Shown piece after piece: positions 41,559 to 52,642 of a DNA stretch of 64,000 nucleotides. This DNA is from Prochlorococcus sp. AG-363-B05 (lineage in GTDB: Bacteria; Cyanobacteriota; Cyanobacteriia; PCC-6307; Cyanobiaceae). Numbering within the stretch: position 1 is the first letter of the stretch; the number at the start of each line of letters is the position of its first letter. A model generated the notes under the pieces. It worked only from the letters and a program-made list of their open reading frames with translations, was not told the DNA's origin and did not search any database. The translations under genes and the position numbers were made by a program. Where the stretch lies: positions 124,001 to 188,000 of the forward strand of contig QCFD01000001.1 of NCBI GenBank assembly GCA_003278445.1, written 5' to 3'.

Positions 41559-42485
41559 GTGCAGGTTATTTATCCACAAAAGCCTCGCTTTAGATTGGGT
41601 CAGCTTGCTGCTCATGTGGTAGTTGCACTGATCGCTCTTGTTGTAATTGGAGGTGCAACGAGAGTAATGGAGGCTGGCCTCGCTTGCCCAGACTGGCCTT
41701 TGTGTTATGGATCGTTTTTGCCAGGTAGGCAAATGAATTTACAAGTCTTCCTCGAATGGTTTCATCGTTTAGATGCTTTTTTCGTGGGGATTGTTTTAAT
41801 TACTCAGTTTTCCCTCTCTTTATACTGGGCCAAATCTTTACCTAAATGGCTTCCTTGGACTTATGGGGCCCTAACTTTATTGGTCTCTTTTCAAGGGTTT
41901 TTAGGCGCTTTGACAGTTCTTCAGCTATTGCCATCCTTAGTAGTAGTTGCTCATCTTGCAGTTGCATTTATTCTTGTGGCGATCATGAGTGGTGTAACTC
42001 AAAAATTACTTAGCCCAGGTAAATCAATTCTCCCTCTCTGGATTCGCTCTATTGGATTTACCTCTCTTTTTTCTGTAATAGGTCAGTCTTTACTTGGTAG
42101 TCGAGTGGCAACCTCATGGGCTGCTCATAGATGCTTGAATTTTGGTGATTCTTGTAATCTTTTAACTCTTCATCGTGCAACTGCCATACCTGTAAGCATT
42201 TTGGTGATTTCATTCGTAATCATTTCACTTAAACAGAGAGATGTTTTTATTAATCAATGGCCGTATCTTTTTACTATTACTTTTTTGATCATCTTACAAA
42301 TCTTTTTAGGGGTTTTTTCAATTCAATTAGGTATGAGTGAGCCTTTACTGGTAATAGGACATCAATTAGTTGCCTGCTTGTTAGTGGCCGTTTTATCAGC
42401 ATTGAATTTTAAAGGCAAAGTAGTTGATGGAACTTACCAACCGCTTTTTGTAACTAAACCAACTTTGGAGACATGTCATGGTTAG
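41559..42485 (+). CDS. ctaA: heme A synthase (CtaA/COX15)
   Basis: [45 protein letters not shown]. Confidence 0.95.
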   Translation: MQVIYPQKPRFRLGQLAAHVVVALIALVVIGGATRVMEAGLACPDWPLCYGSFLPGRQMNLQVFLEWFHRLDAFFVGIVLITQFSLSLYWAKSLPKWLPWTYGALTLLVSFQGFLGALTVLQLLPSLVVVAHLAVAFILVAIMSGVTQKLLSPGKSILPLWIRSIGFTSLFSVIGQSLLGSRVATSWAAHRCLNFGDSCNLLTLHRATAIPVSILVISFVIISLKQRDVFINQWPYLFTITFLIILQIFLGVFSIQLGMSEPLLVIGHQLVACLLVAVLSALNFKGKVVDGTYQPLFVTKPTLETCHG

Positions 42486-43473
42486 CTCAACATCTGATGT
42501 AATTCCACAGCAAATTAATCGTGAGGAAATTGTTCCCTCCAGAAAACGTATTAAATTGCCAGCTTGGTTAGAAGTCGCTAAGCCAAGATTAATTCCTCTT
42601 TTACTTGCTACAACTGTTGGTGGGATGGCCCTTTCCGAAGAATGGCCAGTACCCTCTCCAAGATTGGCTTGTACTTTAGGTGGAGGAGCTCTTGCAGCTG
42701 CAGCTGCAGGAGCTCTTAACTGCTTGTGGGAGCAAGATCTTGATAAACGAATGAAGCGTACTAGTAATAGAGCATTGCCTTCTGGACGTCTTTCTCAGTC
42801 ATCTGTTTTTATTGGAGCAATTTCTTGTACTCTTGCTGCGTCAGCTCTTTTAGTAAGTGGAGTTAACTGTTTGGCAGCTGGACTTACCCTTTTGGGACTT
42901 TGTAGCTATGTACTTTTATATACAGTTTTCTTAAAACCAAGAACATCTCAAAACATAGTTTTTGGAGGAGTCGCTGGCGCAATTCCTCCTTTGGTTGGAG
43001 CTTCAGCCGCTGCAGGACATATTGGATTAGGGGGTTGGTGGCTTTTCTCTTTGGTTATGGTTTGGACCCCAGCACATTTCTGGGCTCTAGCAATATTGTT
43101 AAAAGAGGACTATAGATCTGTAGGGATACCTATGCTCCCAACAGTAAGTGGTCCTTTTGTTACGGCTAAGGCTATATCCGTTTATGCTTATCTAACTGTA
43201 TTTTTAAGTTTTTTAGGCTGCTTCGTTTTGCCTGAAGGAGGTTTTTTATATGGAATCTTACTATTACCCTATAACTCAAGACTTCTTCAATTGGTTTCAA
43301 GATTAAGAGATAATCCAGAGGATTCAGATAGGGCTAAGGGTTTGTTTAGGTGGTCTATCCTTTATATGTTTGGGGTTTGTTTTTTGCTTGTTATTAGTAG
43401 ATTACAAGTATCAATTGTTTTTAATGATCAGTTAATAGCATTAATTCATGACTTCTCAATGAGTTTTTCTTAA
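42478..43473 (+). CDS. ctaB: protoheme IX farnesyltransferase
   Basis: [52 protein letters not shown]. Confidence 0.97.
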   Translation: MVSSTSDVIPQQINREEIVPSRKRIKLPAWLEVAKPRLIPLLLATTVGGMALSEEWPVPSPRLACTLGGGALAAAAAGALNCLWEQDLDKRMKRTSNRALPSGRLSQSSVFIGAISCTLAASALLVSGVNCLAAGLTLLGLCSYVLLYTVFLKPRTSQNIVFGGVAGAIPPLVGASAAAGHIGLGGWWLFSLVMVWTPAHFWALAILLKEDYRSVGIPMLPTVSGPFVTAKAISVYAYLTVFLSFLGCFVLPEGGFLYGILLLPYNSRLLQLVSRLRDNPEDSDRAKGLFRWSILYMFGVCFLLVISRLQVSIVFNDQLIALIHDFSMSFS

Positions 43474-43574
43474 GTCTAAGAAATAAAAATAAAAACTTTA
43501 TAAACTTGTTCTTCTATATTAATTAGAATTTGTTGGATGATATCAGCTTATCTTTATAGGAATTCTATTTCTAG

Positions 43575-44588
43575 ATGTTTTTCATTCAACTGAAAGATTT
43601 ATTCAAGTCTTATGGTCCTGTTAGTGCTCTAAATGGACTTAACCTTAAAGTTCCTAAAGGTTCTTTGTATGGTTTGTTAGGTCCCAACGGGGCTGGTAAA
43701 AGTACTGCTCTTAGAATTATTTGTACTCTTCTTGCTCCTGATTCAGGTGACGTTGAGGTGGCAGGACATAATGCTTTACTGGAGGAAAAAGAAATCAGAC
43801 GAAGATTGGGTTATGTAGCTCAAGAGGTCGCAATCGATAAAATACTTACAGGTAGAGAGTTGCTTCAGCTTCAAGGAGATCTTTACCATCTGAATAACAA
43901 CTATAAGAAAAAGAGAATTGAAGAATTGATTCAGAGACTTGAGATGAATCAATGGATTGACAGAAGGTGTGGTTCTTTATCGGGAGGGATGAAAAGAAGA
44001 CTTGACCTTGCGACAGGATTGTTGCATGAACCAGAATTATTGATTCTTGATGAACCTACAGTTGGACTGGATATAGAAAGTCGATCAGTTATTTGGGGAT
44101 TATTGAAGGAACTTAGAAATAACGAAACTACAATTCTTTTAAGTAGTCATTATCTCGAGGAAGTAGATGAATTGGCTGATGAGATGGCTATTATTGATAG
44201 GGGAAAAGTCATTGCTAGTGGAAAACCAGATGATTTAAAAAAAGAGCTTGGTGGCGATAGAGTTACGCTTAGGGTCCGTGAGTTCAGTGATGAGTTTGAA
44301 GCTGAAGCGGTAAGGAGATTAATAAAAAATATTAATGGCGTTTCAAATGTGGTTGTCAACAAAAAACAAGGATATTCTTTAAATTTTTTAGTTCGAAGTA
44401 ATGATGTCATATCCAATTTGTCAGATCATCTTTCAAAAGGAAATTTTGAAGTTTTTGCACTTTCTCATAGTCGTCCCAGTTTAGATGATGTTTATTTACA
44501 GGCGACTGGTAGAACTCTTATGGATGCTGAATTAGAGCTGGCTGGTAAAAGAGATTTTAAACTTGAGAATAAAAAATCGATGCGTTAA
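43575..44588 (+). CDS. ABC-2 type transporter ATP-binding protein
   Basis: LLGPNGAGKSTALRIICTL, LSGGMKRRLDLATGLLHEPELLILDEPTVGLD. Confidence 0.94.
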   Translation: MFFIQLKDLFKSYGPVSALNGLNLKVPKGSLYGLLGPNGAGKSTALRIICTLLAPDSGDVEVAGHNALLEEKEIRRRLGYVAQEVAIDKILTGRELLQLQGDLYHLNNNYKKKRIEELIQRLEMNQWIDRRCGSLSGGMKRRLDLATGLLHEPELLILDEPTVGLDIESRSVIWGLLKELRNNETTILLSSHYLEEVDELADEMAIIDRGKVIASGKPDDLKKELGGDRVTLRVREFSDEFEAEAVRRLIKNINGVSNVVVNKKQGYSLNFLVRSNDVISNLSDHLSKGNFEVFALSHSRPSLDDVYLQATGRTLMDAELELAGKRDFKLENKKSMR

Positions 44589-44618
44589 TTAATTTTTTAA
44601 TACTAAACTAATAAAGAA

Positions 44619-45473
44619 ATGATTACTACTAACTCACCCCTGCATCAAGGAAAACAGTCTAGAAATGAATTGAATGAAATTCTTCAAGAGACCTCTGCAT
44701 TAACATGGAGGCTTTTCATTCAACTCATTCGACGACCTTCAACATTATTAGCAGGCATTCTCCAACCTTTGATATGGCTTTTGCTTTTTGCAGCGCTATT
44801 CTCAAAAGCCCCGATAGATTTCTTGCCTGGCAATAGTAGCTATGGAGAATTTCTTGGCGCAGGTTTAATAGTATTTACCGCTTTTAGTGGAGCCCTTAAT
44901 GCTGGGCTCCCTATAATGTTTGATAGAGAATTTGGCTTCCTTAACCGACTTTTAGTTGCTCCATTGAGTAGTCGGAGTTCAATAGTTATTGCTTCAGTAA
45001 TTTATATAACTACTATTAGTCTTTTGCAGAGTTTTGCAATTATGGCAACCTCTGCTCTCTTAGGTTATGGCTGGCCAAGCTTGGGAGGCTTTCTACTTAT
45101 AGCTATAACCTTATTGTTGTTGGTATTTGCAATCACTGGTTTAAGTCTTGGTTTGGCATTCGTTTTACCAGGACATATAGAGCTAATAGCAATTATCTTT
45201 ATTGCTAATCTCCCTGTCCTTTTTGCTAGTACAGCTTTAGCACCAATATCTTTTATGCCTAAATGGCTTGGATGGGTAGCATCAATCAATCCATTAACAT
45301 TTGCGATTGAACCAATACGTATGGCTTATCAAAACTCTGTTGATCTGGAATCTGTTTTAATTAATGCTCCGTATGGAGAATTAAATGGATATTCTTGCCT
45401 TGCAATATTATTTATTCTTACAGTTGGATTGTTTTTTCTTATTAGACCACTTTTAAATCGCAAACTTGCTTGA
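44619..45473 (+). CDS. ABC-2 type transporter permease
   Basis: RPSTLLAGILQPLIWLLLFAALF, FDREFGFLNRLLVAPLSS, follows the ATPase gene. Confidence 0.93.
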   Translation: MITTNSPLHQGKQSRNELNEILQETSALTWRLFIQLIRRPSTLLAGILQPLIWLLLFAALFSKAPIDFLPGNSSYGEFLGAGLIVFTAFSGALNAGLPIMFDREFGFLNRLLVAPLSSRSSIVIASVIYITTISLLQSFAIMATSALLGYGWPSLGGFLLIAITLLLLVFAITGLSLGLAFVLPGHIELIAIIFIANLPVLFASTALAPISFMPKWLGWVASINPLTFAIEPIRMAYQNSVDLESVLINAPYGELNGYSCLAILFILTVGLFFLIRPLLNRKLA

Positions 45474-45502
45474 TATTCTTATTTTAGCGATATACAAGAA
45501 TT

Positions 45503-45985
45503 TTGGAGTCTCGAAAGTACCAGCTACAGCAACAAATTATAGAAGCCCTTGAGGCTAAAGATAATGATTTATATTTTCTTCTGAAATCTCAATGGGCACA
45601 TCGTTTTGGAGTGGAAAGTTTGGAGGAATTGCAAAAACTAGATTTAACACTTTTAGATCAAAAAACTATTGATAAAGATAATAAGAAGGATTATCAAGTA
45701 AAAGAAGCTTCTTTTCAGGTTGATAAAGAAATTTTTATAAAAGACGATGATAATAAAGAAAAAGAAATCAAAATTGAAACTAATAATGTAGTTAATTCAG
45801 TTAATGTTGAGAATAAAGACTCGGTTGAAATTAAATCACCTGAACTAGTAAATAAGGAAAATAAATTGCAGCAAGATATAAATAAAATTAATGAATGTAA
45901 AAATCTTCCAAAAGTACAATCATTAATTCCTTTACCTCCTAAACCTAAATATGGTTACCTTCAGAAGTGGTTATTAAGAAGTTAG
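45503..45985 (+). CDS. hypothetical protein, charged
   Basis: 160-aa ORF, TTG start, Lys/Asp/Asn-rich central region. Confidence 0.6.
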   Translation: MESRKYQLQQQIIEALEAKDNDLYFLLKSQWAHRFGVESLEELQKLDLTLLDQKTIDKDNKKDYQVKEASFQVDKEIFIKDDDNKEKEIKIETNNVVNSVNVENKDSVEIKSPELVNKENKLQQDINKINECKNLPKVQSLIPLPPKPKYGYLQKWLLRS

Positions 45986-46039
45986 TTCTATATTTTTACT
46001 TGAACTTTTTAATTTTAAGAATTTAGATAATTCTAATTA

Positions 46040-47695
46040 TTACATCATTCCAGGCATACCCATTCCACCCATTCCACCCATTCCACCCATTGGATCTCCA
46101 CCTTCGCCTCCAGGAGTAGTCGGTGGCTCAGGTTTGTCTGCAATAACAACTTCTGTAGTAATAAGGAGCGAGGCAATTGACACAGCATCTTGAAGAGCAA
46201 GTCGTATTACTTTTGAAGCATCCAAAATTCCTGCTTCCAGTAAATCTTCGTATTCCCCTGTTTGTGCATTGAAGCCTTTACCTAAGCGTTTAATATCTGC
46301 TACAACAACATCACCGTTGAATCCAGCATTTATTGCTATTTGCTTGGTTGGAGCAGTTAATGCCCTTTTTATAATTTCAACACCGGTTTTCTGATCACCC
46401 TCTAGAACTTTAGATAAAACTTCAAGCCCTTCACTTAATTCAAGAAGAGTAGTTCCACCACCAGCAACAATACCTTCTTCTATGGCTGCACGAGTTGCAT
46501 TAAGAGCATCTTCAATTCTTAACTTTCTATTTTTCAATTCAGTTTCAGTTGGCGCTCCAACTTTGATAACAGCTACTCCGCCTGCAAGCTTTGCGATTCT
46601 TTCATTTAACTTTTCTTGGTCATATTCAGAATCTGTTTCGTTGAGTTCTCTCTTGATTGAGGCAATGCGATTTGCTAATTCGGTATTTTGATTTTCATTT
46701 GCGACAATTGTTGTGCTGTCTTTTGTGATTGTTACTCGCCTAGCTTGCCCTAAGTCAGTTAATTGAACTTTTTCAAGACTCATGGCTTTGTCCTCACTTA
46801 TTAATGTGCCGCCTGTGAGTACAGCAATATCTCCAAGAGCAGCTTTACGTCTTTCGCCAAATGAAGGAGCCCTAACTGCGGCAACTTGGAGAACTCCGCG
46901 ATTTTTATTTACTACTAAAGTTGCCAGTGCTTCACCTTCAACTTCTTCAGCAAGAATTATTAAGGGTGATCCATTTTTCTGAACAGTTTCAAGAACGGGA
47001 ATAAGATCCGCTATTGATGAGATCTTTTTGTCAGTAATTAGTATTGATGGATTTTCAAATTCACAGATTAATCTATCTTCATCGGTAACAAAATATGGTG
47101 AGCTATAACCTCTATCAAAGGCCATACCTTCAGTGATATCTAGTTCAGTGGCTAGAGATTTGGATTCTTCAACTGTTATTACTCCATCAAAACTTACTTT
47201 ATCTATCGCATCTGCAATCATTAAACCTATTTCTTCATCACCACCTGCACTTACTGTCGCGACTTGTTTAATCGCCTCACCACTTACTGATTTACTTTTT
47301 TCTTTTAGATCATCAACAATTTTAGTTACGGCTTTTTCCATCCCTCTTCTTAATTCTATTGGACTTGCTCCAGCCGCTGTATTCCTAAGTCCTTCTTGAA
47401 CCATAAACTGAGCTAATACTGTTGCTGTAGTAGTTCCGTCTCCAGCTTTTTCCTTTGTCTTTGAGGCGACTTGCTCAATAAGCTTTGCTCCAATATTTTC
47501 AAATGGATCATCGAGATCTATCTCTTTGGCAATAGTAACTCCATCATTAACAATATCTGGAGCTCCGAATTTCTTTTCAATGACTACATTTCTACCTTTA
47601 GGCCCAATAGTGACTTTTAGAGCATTCGCTAAATTGTTTACCCCTTTTTCAAGAGAACCACGAGATTCATCAGAAAAACTTAGAAGTTTGGCCAT
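46040..47695 (-). CDS. groEL: 60 kDa chaperonin (no adjacent groES), GGM-repeat tail
   Basis: [84 protein letters not shown]. Confidence 0.97.
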   Translation of the reverse strand: MAKLLSFSDESRGSLEKGVNNLANALKVTIGPKGRNVVIEKKFGAPDIVNDGVTIAKEIDLDDPFENIGAKLIEQVASKTKEKAGDGTTTATVLAQFMVQEGLRNTAAGASPIELRRGMEKAVTKIVDDLKEKSKSVSGEAIKQVATVSAGGDEEIGLMIADAIDKVSFDGVITVEESKSLATELDITEGMAFDRGYSSPYFVTDEDRLICEFENPSILITDKKISSIADLIPVLETVQKNGSPLIILAEEVEGEALATLVVNKNRGVLQVAAVRAPSFGERRKAALGDIAVLTGGTLISEDKAMSLEKVQLTDLGQARRVTITKDSTTIVANENQNTELANRIASIKRELNETDSEYDQEKLNERIAKLAGGVAVIKVGAPTETELKNRKLRIEDALNATRAAIEEGIVAGGGTTLLELSEGLEVLSKVLEGDQKTGVEIIKRALTAPTKQIAINAGFNGDVVVADIKRLGKGFNAQTGEYEDLLEAGILDASKVIRLALQDAVSIASLLITTEVVIADKPEPPTTPGGEGGDPMGGMGGMGGMGMPGMM

Positions 47696-47823
47696 ATTTG
47701 GTTTGAATTAAACTTAATCTCCCACAAAAAACACACATTAGGGGAGGCTAAATAAGTGGGGAAAGCCGAATTGTATTTGAGAAATTTTTCCCAATTTCCA
47801 CAGAAGGCAGTTAGTGTCAACTT

Positions 47824-48000
47824 ATGAATGATCCAGGAGCTTTATTTTTTATTCTCATGGCTGGGTTGGCCGGGACTATGACGTTGATTTATTTTCCTTT
47901 GAGGATATTTCTTACAGCAACAGCAAGAAGCAGAAGATTAAAATTACTACAACGTATTCGCAGATTGAGAGATGAACTAGGTCAACCTATCCGAAATTAA
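47824..48000 (+). CDS. small single-TM protein, 58 aa
   Basis: MNDPGALFFILMAGLAGTMTLIYFPLRIFLTATARSRRLKLLQRIRRLRDELGQPIRN*. Confidence 0.6.
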   Translation: MNDPGALFFILMAGLAGTMTLIYFPLRIFLTATARSRRLKLLQRIRRLRDELGQPIRN

Positions 48001-48135
48001 TTTTTTCAGCTAATGATTTAATTCAGTGGGTATTCAGTAAATAAAAATCTTATTACTGCAATAGATTTAGCATAATCACTGATTAGTGAGGAAAAGTAAA
48101 AGTACTTTTGATATTTCGGATAACATAGGAAAGAA

Positions 48136-49059
48136 TTAGTCATTTTTTAAAACTTTTTGAGTTATCTCGCAGTTGGTAAATATATAACTTGAATGAATAA
48201 AAACACCAATTGCAAAAAATAATTCTCCCATTTCTTGTTCTCTAGTATGTAAGAAAGGAATAAAGATTCCAGCTTTCAAAAGAACGACGCCCAAATATAT
48301 AATTGATGCAATTGCAAAATAACTGGAACAACATCCTAATGGGAAAATAATATCAGATGTCGACCCTAGTTTTATTCGTTGCTTCTTTCTTAACTGAAAT
48401 CCAATTAATGATAAAATAAGACATAAAGAGAACAAGCAAAATAGAATAATCCAGCTTTTATCATGTATAAACATAATGTTATGTAAATTTGTTTCATTTT
48501 GAATATTAAACTTATTTATCACTTCAGGACTTCCCCAGTTGAATATCATCTGACCCCAACTAATTTCCTCCATCGAGAAAATAAATAGAATAAGAGAACC
48601 TGTTTTTAAAATAATTCTTTCTTGTTTATTTAAATCATTACTGCTAGCTCTGAATATGAGGAATGATGAAAGTAAAAAAAACAAAAAAGATAACCATTCC
48701 ACCAAACTTCCTTCTCCCATTCTTCGTATATAACCATCTAAATTATTTAAATTAATTTTATAAATAACAATAGATGTAATTGCTATGAAAGGCAAAATAA
48801 ATACTTTTAAAAGAATCTCTTTTTCTTTTAATAAAGAATCAAAAACTTTTTTTGTTATCCCTCTTAATGAAAGGTATAAAAGAGTAAAACCTGATAATCC
48901 TTGTATAATTTGTGCTGTAGAAACTGAATATTCCTCGCTAAAGAAAATAATATGTGTTACGAATACTAACGCAAGACCAAGTCCCAAAATCCTTGTGAAT
49001 TTACTTAATAAAGAAGAAAGGAAATCACGACGAAATTCAATATTATTTGTAGAAATCAA
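48136..49059 (-). CDS. polytopic membrane protein, unknown function
   Basis: 307-aa ORF with about 7-8 hydrophobic segments. Confidence 0.65.
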   Translation of the reverse strand: MISTNNIEFRRDFLSSLLSKFTRILGLGLALVFVTHIIFFSEEYSVSTAQIIQGLSGFTLLYLSLRGITKKVFDSLLKEKEILLKVFILPFIAITSIVIYKINLNNLDGYIRRMGEGSLVEWLSFLFFLLSSFLIFRASSNDLNKQERIILKTGSLILFIFSMEEISWGQMIFNWGSPEVINKFNIQNETNLHNIMFIHDKSWIILFCLFSLCLILSLIGFQLRKKQRIKLGSTSDIIFPLGCCSSYFAIASIIYLGVVLLKAGIFIPFLHTREQEMGELFFAIGVFIHSSYIFTNCEITQKVLKND

Positions 49060-49436
49060 AATTCAAAATTCAATCTAAACCAATATTATCTCAATTAAAT
49101 CTAATAAATTAATAATGTAAACTAAAAAGTAATTTTAGCTAAAAGATGCTCTGAAAATATTCTTTGATAAAAGGAAAGAAAGAAGCTTTTTCTCTTTGGT
49201 TCGATTGTTGGAGAAGAGTTATTAAATCTTTTTTGCTATTACTATATAGATCTTGGCAATCTTGCTCGAACTCCAGCAAAAATTAAGATCACAACCGATA
49301 AGATAAAACTTTAGAATTTACTTCCTAAAGAGTGTCTATTACTTCAAATTTCTGACGCTAGAAACATTATGAGCTCTTCGGATAACCCACAGCTGTTTTT
49401 CTTCAGAAGGATCCATAGACTTATATCTATTATTTA

Positions 49437-49823
49437 TTAGACCCTGCTGTAACCAAGCTTGCTTTCAAAAATTTTCAATGGCAATCCAGTTGCTTTCATA
49501 GCGGCTTTACATTTATCTCCAACAGTTCCATAAACTTCCACAGTGAAATTATCGCCAAGTTCTGCATGACCTTGCAAATATTCTCCTACTGGTGGATTTG
49601 CTAGATGAGCAAGGAAAGCCTCGTCATTTTTGTAAACTTCGGACCAAACAAAACAAAGAGGATTTTCTGGATCTTGATCAAAAGTATGGTGCAACATCCC
49701 TGGTTCTGAATCCTCCACTGCCTTATCAGTTTTAGCAGCAAGTAATAAATATTCCTGAACTTTATCTGGCTTAACTTGAATACGAGCAAGAAGAATAAAG
49801 GACGTCTCCGCTCCGAATGACAT
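49437..49823 (-). CDS. antibiotic biosynthesis monooxygenase (ABM)-domain protein
   Basis: FILLARIQVKPDKVQEYLLLAAKTDKAVEDSEPGMLHHTFDQDPENPLCFVWSEVYKNDEAFLAHL. Confidence 0.82.
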   Translation of the reverse strand: MSFGAETSFILLARIQVKPDKVQEYLLLAAKTDKAVEDSEPGMLHHTFDQDPENPLCFVWSEVYKNDEAFLAHLANPPVGEYLQGHAELGDNFTVEVYGTVGDKCKAAMKATGLPLKIFESKLGYSRV

Positions 49824-50168
49824 TGATTTATTTCAGTTGAAGCTCACCATTACATATTTCTCTTAATGTTTCTATATGGAAGGCCATCTCTTCAGGCTCT
49901 TCTGACAAAAGCATTTTTCAGACAAATGAATATCACACTAAGATCCTCTAAGGATGAGGTGATTCCTAATGCTTGAGAGTTAGTCGATATCCAAGAAAAA
50001 ATCAAAAACCTCATAGGTCAACAAACAGCACTCTTTTATTTATTAAGAGGTCTAAGCCTTATCAACTTGATTCTGTAGACTATTTCTTTTTGCCCTCAGC
50101 TCTAGAAACTCTGTCGGAAGCTTTCAGACTTCCTCTCTTTGATCCATCAGTTATTCGATAGTGTCGCC

Positions 50169-50535
50169 TTAAGGTGCAAAAACTAGCTTCTTTTTTTCTA
50201 TAAATTCCAGCTCAATTAAGTTTCCTTTTTTCCCTCGTTTACCTACCCCAATTTTAAAGCGTCCAGTAGTTAATTCAACGCCCACAACTAAGCCAGTTTC
50301 AAAAACCAGCTAGAAAATTCTTGTCTCTTACGAATGTCTTTTCGTCCATTTCAATAAAATCTTTGCTTCTCTCTTTGATTATCCAGTCTGTTTTGCAGCC
50401 GAAATACTTAAATAGCTCGCGACCTATCTGGTTCCAGTTTTGGCCCTTTATTTTGTCACTAAACGAGGCCAACTTTCACTGACTTCCTTTGTTATAATTA
50501 ATATTGCCGAGTAAGTAATAGAGAGGATTAACTTA
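50169..50535 (-). pseudogene. decayed copy of serine recombinase 5' end plus unrelated downstream fragment
   Basis: In the recombinase frame R*VASYLSISAAKQTG*SK aligns to RWVVSYLRVSTAKQTGESK of the 51331-51675 ORF; about 160 bp homologous including the upstream leader. Confidence 0.65.
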
Positions 50536-50784
50536 TGACTTGGTACGCTTGGTAATCAACTAAGAAGAATTCATTGCAATAGATCTCTGAAAAGTCATGC
50601 TCAAAAACTAGGGAAATGCTAATAGAAGAATTTTGGTTTAACTCTCACTCTTAAGAAATATCAAGCCGACGATATTTAAAGACAATTAAAGCGAAATTAG
50701 GCAAATGAATGAAATTCATGGTTTATTTATAAAAAAGCTAATTTAAGAAAATCATCTGAATTTAGATTCTTTTGCTGTAATGCC

Positions 50785-51345
50785 ATGAGACTACCAATTC
50801 CATTTTTGTCTATAGGAGATATAAATGTATCAAATTTTGCTAAAATAATTTCTAATATTGATGAAAACAAATGGAAAGAGTGGAGTTTAAGGCAGACTAA
50901 ATTTGAGGTTCATAAAAACACAAACTCAATCCCCTTTATATGGAATAAATGGGATGCTAAGAACCGTTTAATTAATCTTGATTACATGAATCAAGATACC
51001 CAACTTTGGACCATGCTAAGCCCTTTTCTTTCTAAGCTTGTAAGAAAATATGATGGTTTAATCGTTAATTGTCTTTTTGCTCGATTACCAGCAGGTTCTG
51101 ATATAAAACCTCATAAAGATATTTCAATAAATTTACTCCTTGTACATAGAATTCATCTTGTAATAATTTCATCTCCTTTAGTAAAGTTTTTTATAGATAA
51201 GAATCCTTATGAGTTTCCAGTAGGTCGTATTTTTGAGTTGAGTAATGACAGGATTCATTCTGTAATAAATAATAGCAATGAAGATAGAGTGCATTTAATT
51301 GTAGATGTTCTACCTAATAATTTCAGACCTTTAGTTAACAAATAA
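50785..51345 (+). CDS. aspartyl/asparaginyl beta-hydroxylase-like 2OG-Fe dioxygenase
   Basis: ARLPAGSDIKPHKDISINLLLVHRIHLVIISSPLVKFFIDKNPYEFPVGRIFELSNDRIHSVINNSNEDRVHLIVDV. Confidence 0.75.
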   Translation: MRLPIPFLSIGDINVSNFAKIISNIDENKWKEWSLRQTKFEVHKNTNSIPFIWNKWDAKNRLINLDYMNQDTQLWTMLSPFLSKLVRKYDGLIVNCLFARLPAGSDIKPHKDISINLLLVHRIHLVIISSPLVKFFIDKNPYEFPVGRIFELSNDRIHSVINNSNEDRVHLIVDVLPNNFRPLVNK

Positions 51346-51675
51346 TCCTTTTTGAGTGTCTCTTGTTAGACGAGAAACCGATTCAATTAGCAAAATTGTT
51401 TTTGGTGGAAATATTCCTCTTTCTGCTTGATCAATAAATCGGGCTAAATCTCCCTTCCTCCTGTTGTCTCCTTTTCCACTAACTCCTAAATCCTGAAATT
51501 CTTCCTCCCAAAGCTTGCACTCAGGATGAGTATCCAAAAATTTTTGTCGGTTCTCTACTTGTCGCTTTATTCCAGTCTTTGATTCTCCAGTCTGTTTTGC
51601 TGTCGAAACCCTCAGATAACTGACGACCCATCTATTTCCAATTTTTTCTATAAATTTGTCAATAAACGAGGTCAT
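51331..51675 (-). pseudogene. truncated serine site-specific recombinase (resolvase N-terminal domain only)
   Basis: RWVVSYLRVSTAKQTGESKTGIKRQVENRQ, LIESVSRLTRDTQKGLFVN*; stops after 114 aa within the resolvase domain. Confidence 0.75.
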
Positions 51676-51731
51676 TTTTCGCTGACTCCCGTTCTTATAC
51701 TTGCTTTTTGCCGAGTAAGCAATGGCGAGGG

Positions 51732-52484
51732 TTAACTCATTACCATCCCACCATCAACTTGAATTGTCTGACCAGTTATATAAGCCGCAGAGGGATCTGC
51801 TGCTAAAAATTTAACTACACCTGCAACATCATCAGGCTCACCAAATCTTCCAAGCGGAATGGCAGATAGGATTGCCTCGCTGTTCAAATCCTTTGTCATG
51901 TCAGTAGAAATAAAACCAGGTGCCACTGCATTTACTGTGATTCCTCTACTTGCAAATTCCTTGGCAGCGCTTTGGGTTAGACCAATCACTCCGGCTTTTG
52001 CTGCAGAATAATTAGCCTGACCTGGATTGCCCATCAGTCCAACTACTGAAGTTATATTGATGATTCTTCCTTTTTTTTGTTTCAACATCTGTCTAGATAC
52101 AGCTCTTGTGCAATAAAACACACCACTCAGGTTCAGATCTAATACTTTGTGCCAATCATCAGTTTTCATTCTCATAAGAAGTCCATCTTTTGTTATTCCT
52201 GCGTTATTAACCAGAACATCAATTTTTTTATTTTTGTCTAATACTGTTTTTATTAATTCATTTACTGAGGTTTCATTAGAAATATCTGCTTGCAAAGGGT
52301 ATGCCTTGCCTCCAAAAGAATTTATTTCTGAAATGACCTTATTTGCATTTTCTAAAGATGAAGAATAATTGATGATCACCTCTGCCCCTTCTTTCGCTAA
52401 GCATATTGCAATTGCTTTACCAATTCCCCTGCTAGCTCCAGTTACAAGTGCAGTTTGCCCTTCAAGTAATTGAGGAAATGTCAT
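51732..52484 (-). CDS. fabG: 3-oxoacyl-[acyl-carrier-protein] reductase
   Basis: ALVTGASRGIGKAIA, NNAGITKDGLLMRM, YSAAKAGVIGLTQSAAKE. Confidence 0.96.
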   Translation of the reverse strand: MTFPQLLEGQTALVTGASRGIGKAIAICLAKEGAEVIINYSSSLENANKVISEINSFGGKAYPLQADISNETSVNELIKTVLDKNKKIDVLVNNAGITKDGLLMRMKTDDWHKVLDLNLSGVFYCTRAVSRQMLKQKKGRIINITSVVGLMGNPGQANYSAAKAGVIGLTQSAAKEFASRGITVNAVAPGFISTDMTKDLNSEAILSAIPLGRFGEPDDVAGVVKFLAADPSAAYITGQTIQVDGGMVMS

Positions 52485-52642
52485 GACTTTATGATGTTTA
52501 AATCGTTAGAATCGATTCTTTATATGATTAATTTACTATTGAGTTACTTGGTTTTAGAAAAGACTTTAAGTTGAGATATCAAAAATTGTTATTTCTACTG
52601 TTCGAATATATTGGATAATGTATCCATGGATAGGAGTAGGTT

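Noticed and set aside
46065-46095. Tandem repeat attccaccc in the plus strand
   Set aside because: It encodes the normal GGM repeat tail of GroEL.
49973-50161. 62-aa plus-strand ORF beside the recombinase remnant
   Set aside because: No recognizable motif and no hydrophobic or domain-like pattern; could be chance.
50535-50555. Six-codon ORF ATG ACT TGG TAC GCT TGG TAA, tempting as a Trp/Tyr leader peptide
   Set aside because: No downstream Trp gene or attenuator-like hairpins; such short ORFs arise by chance.
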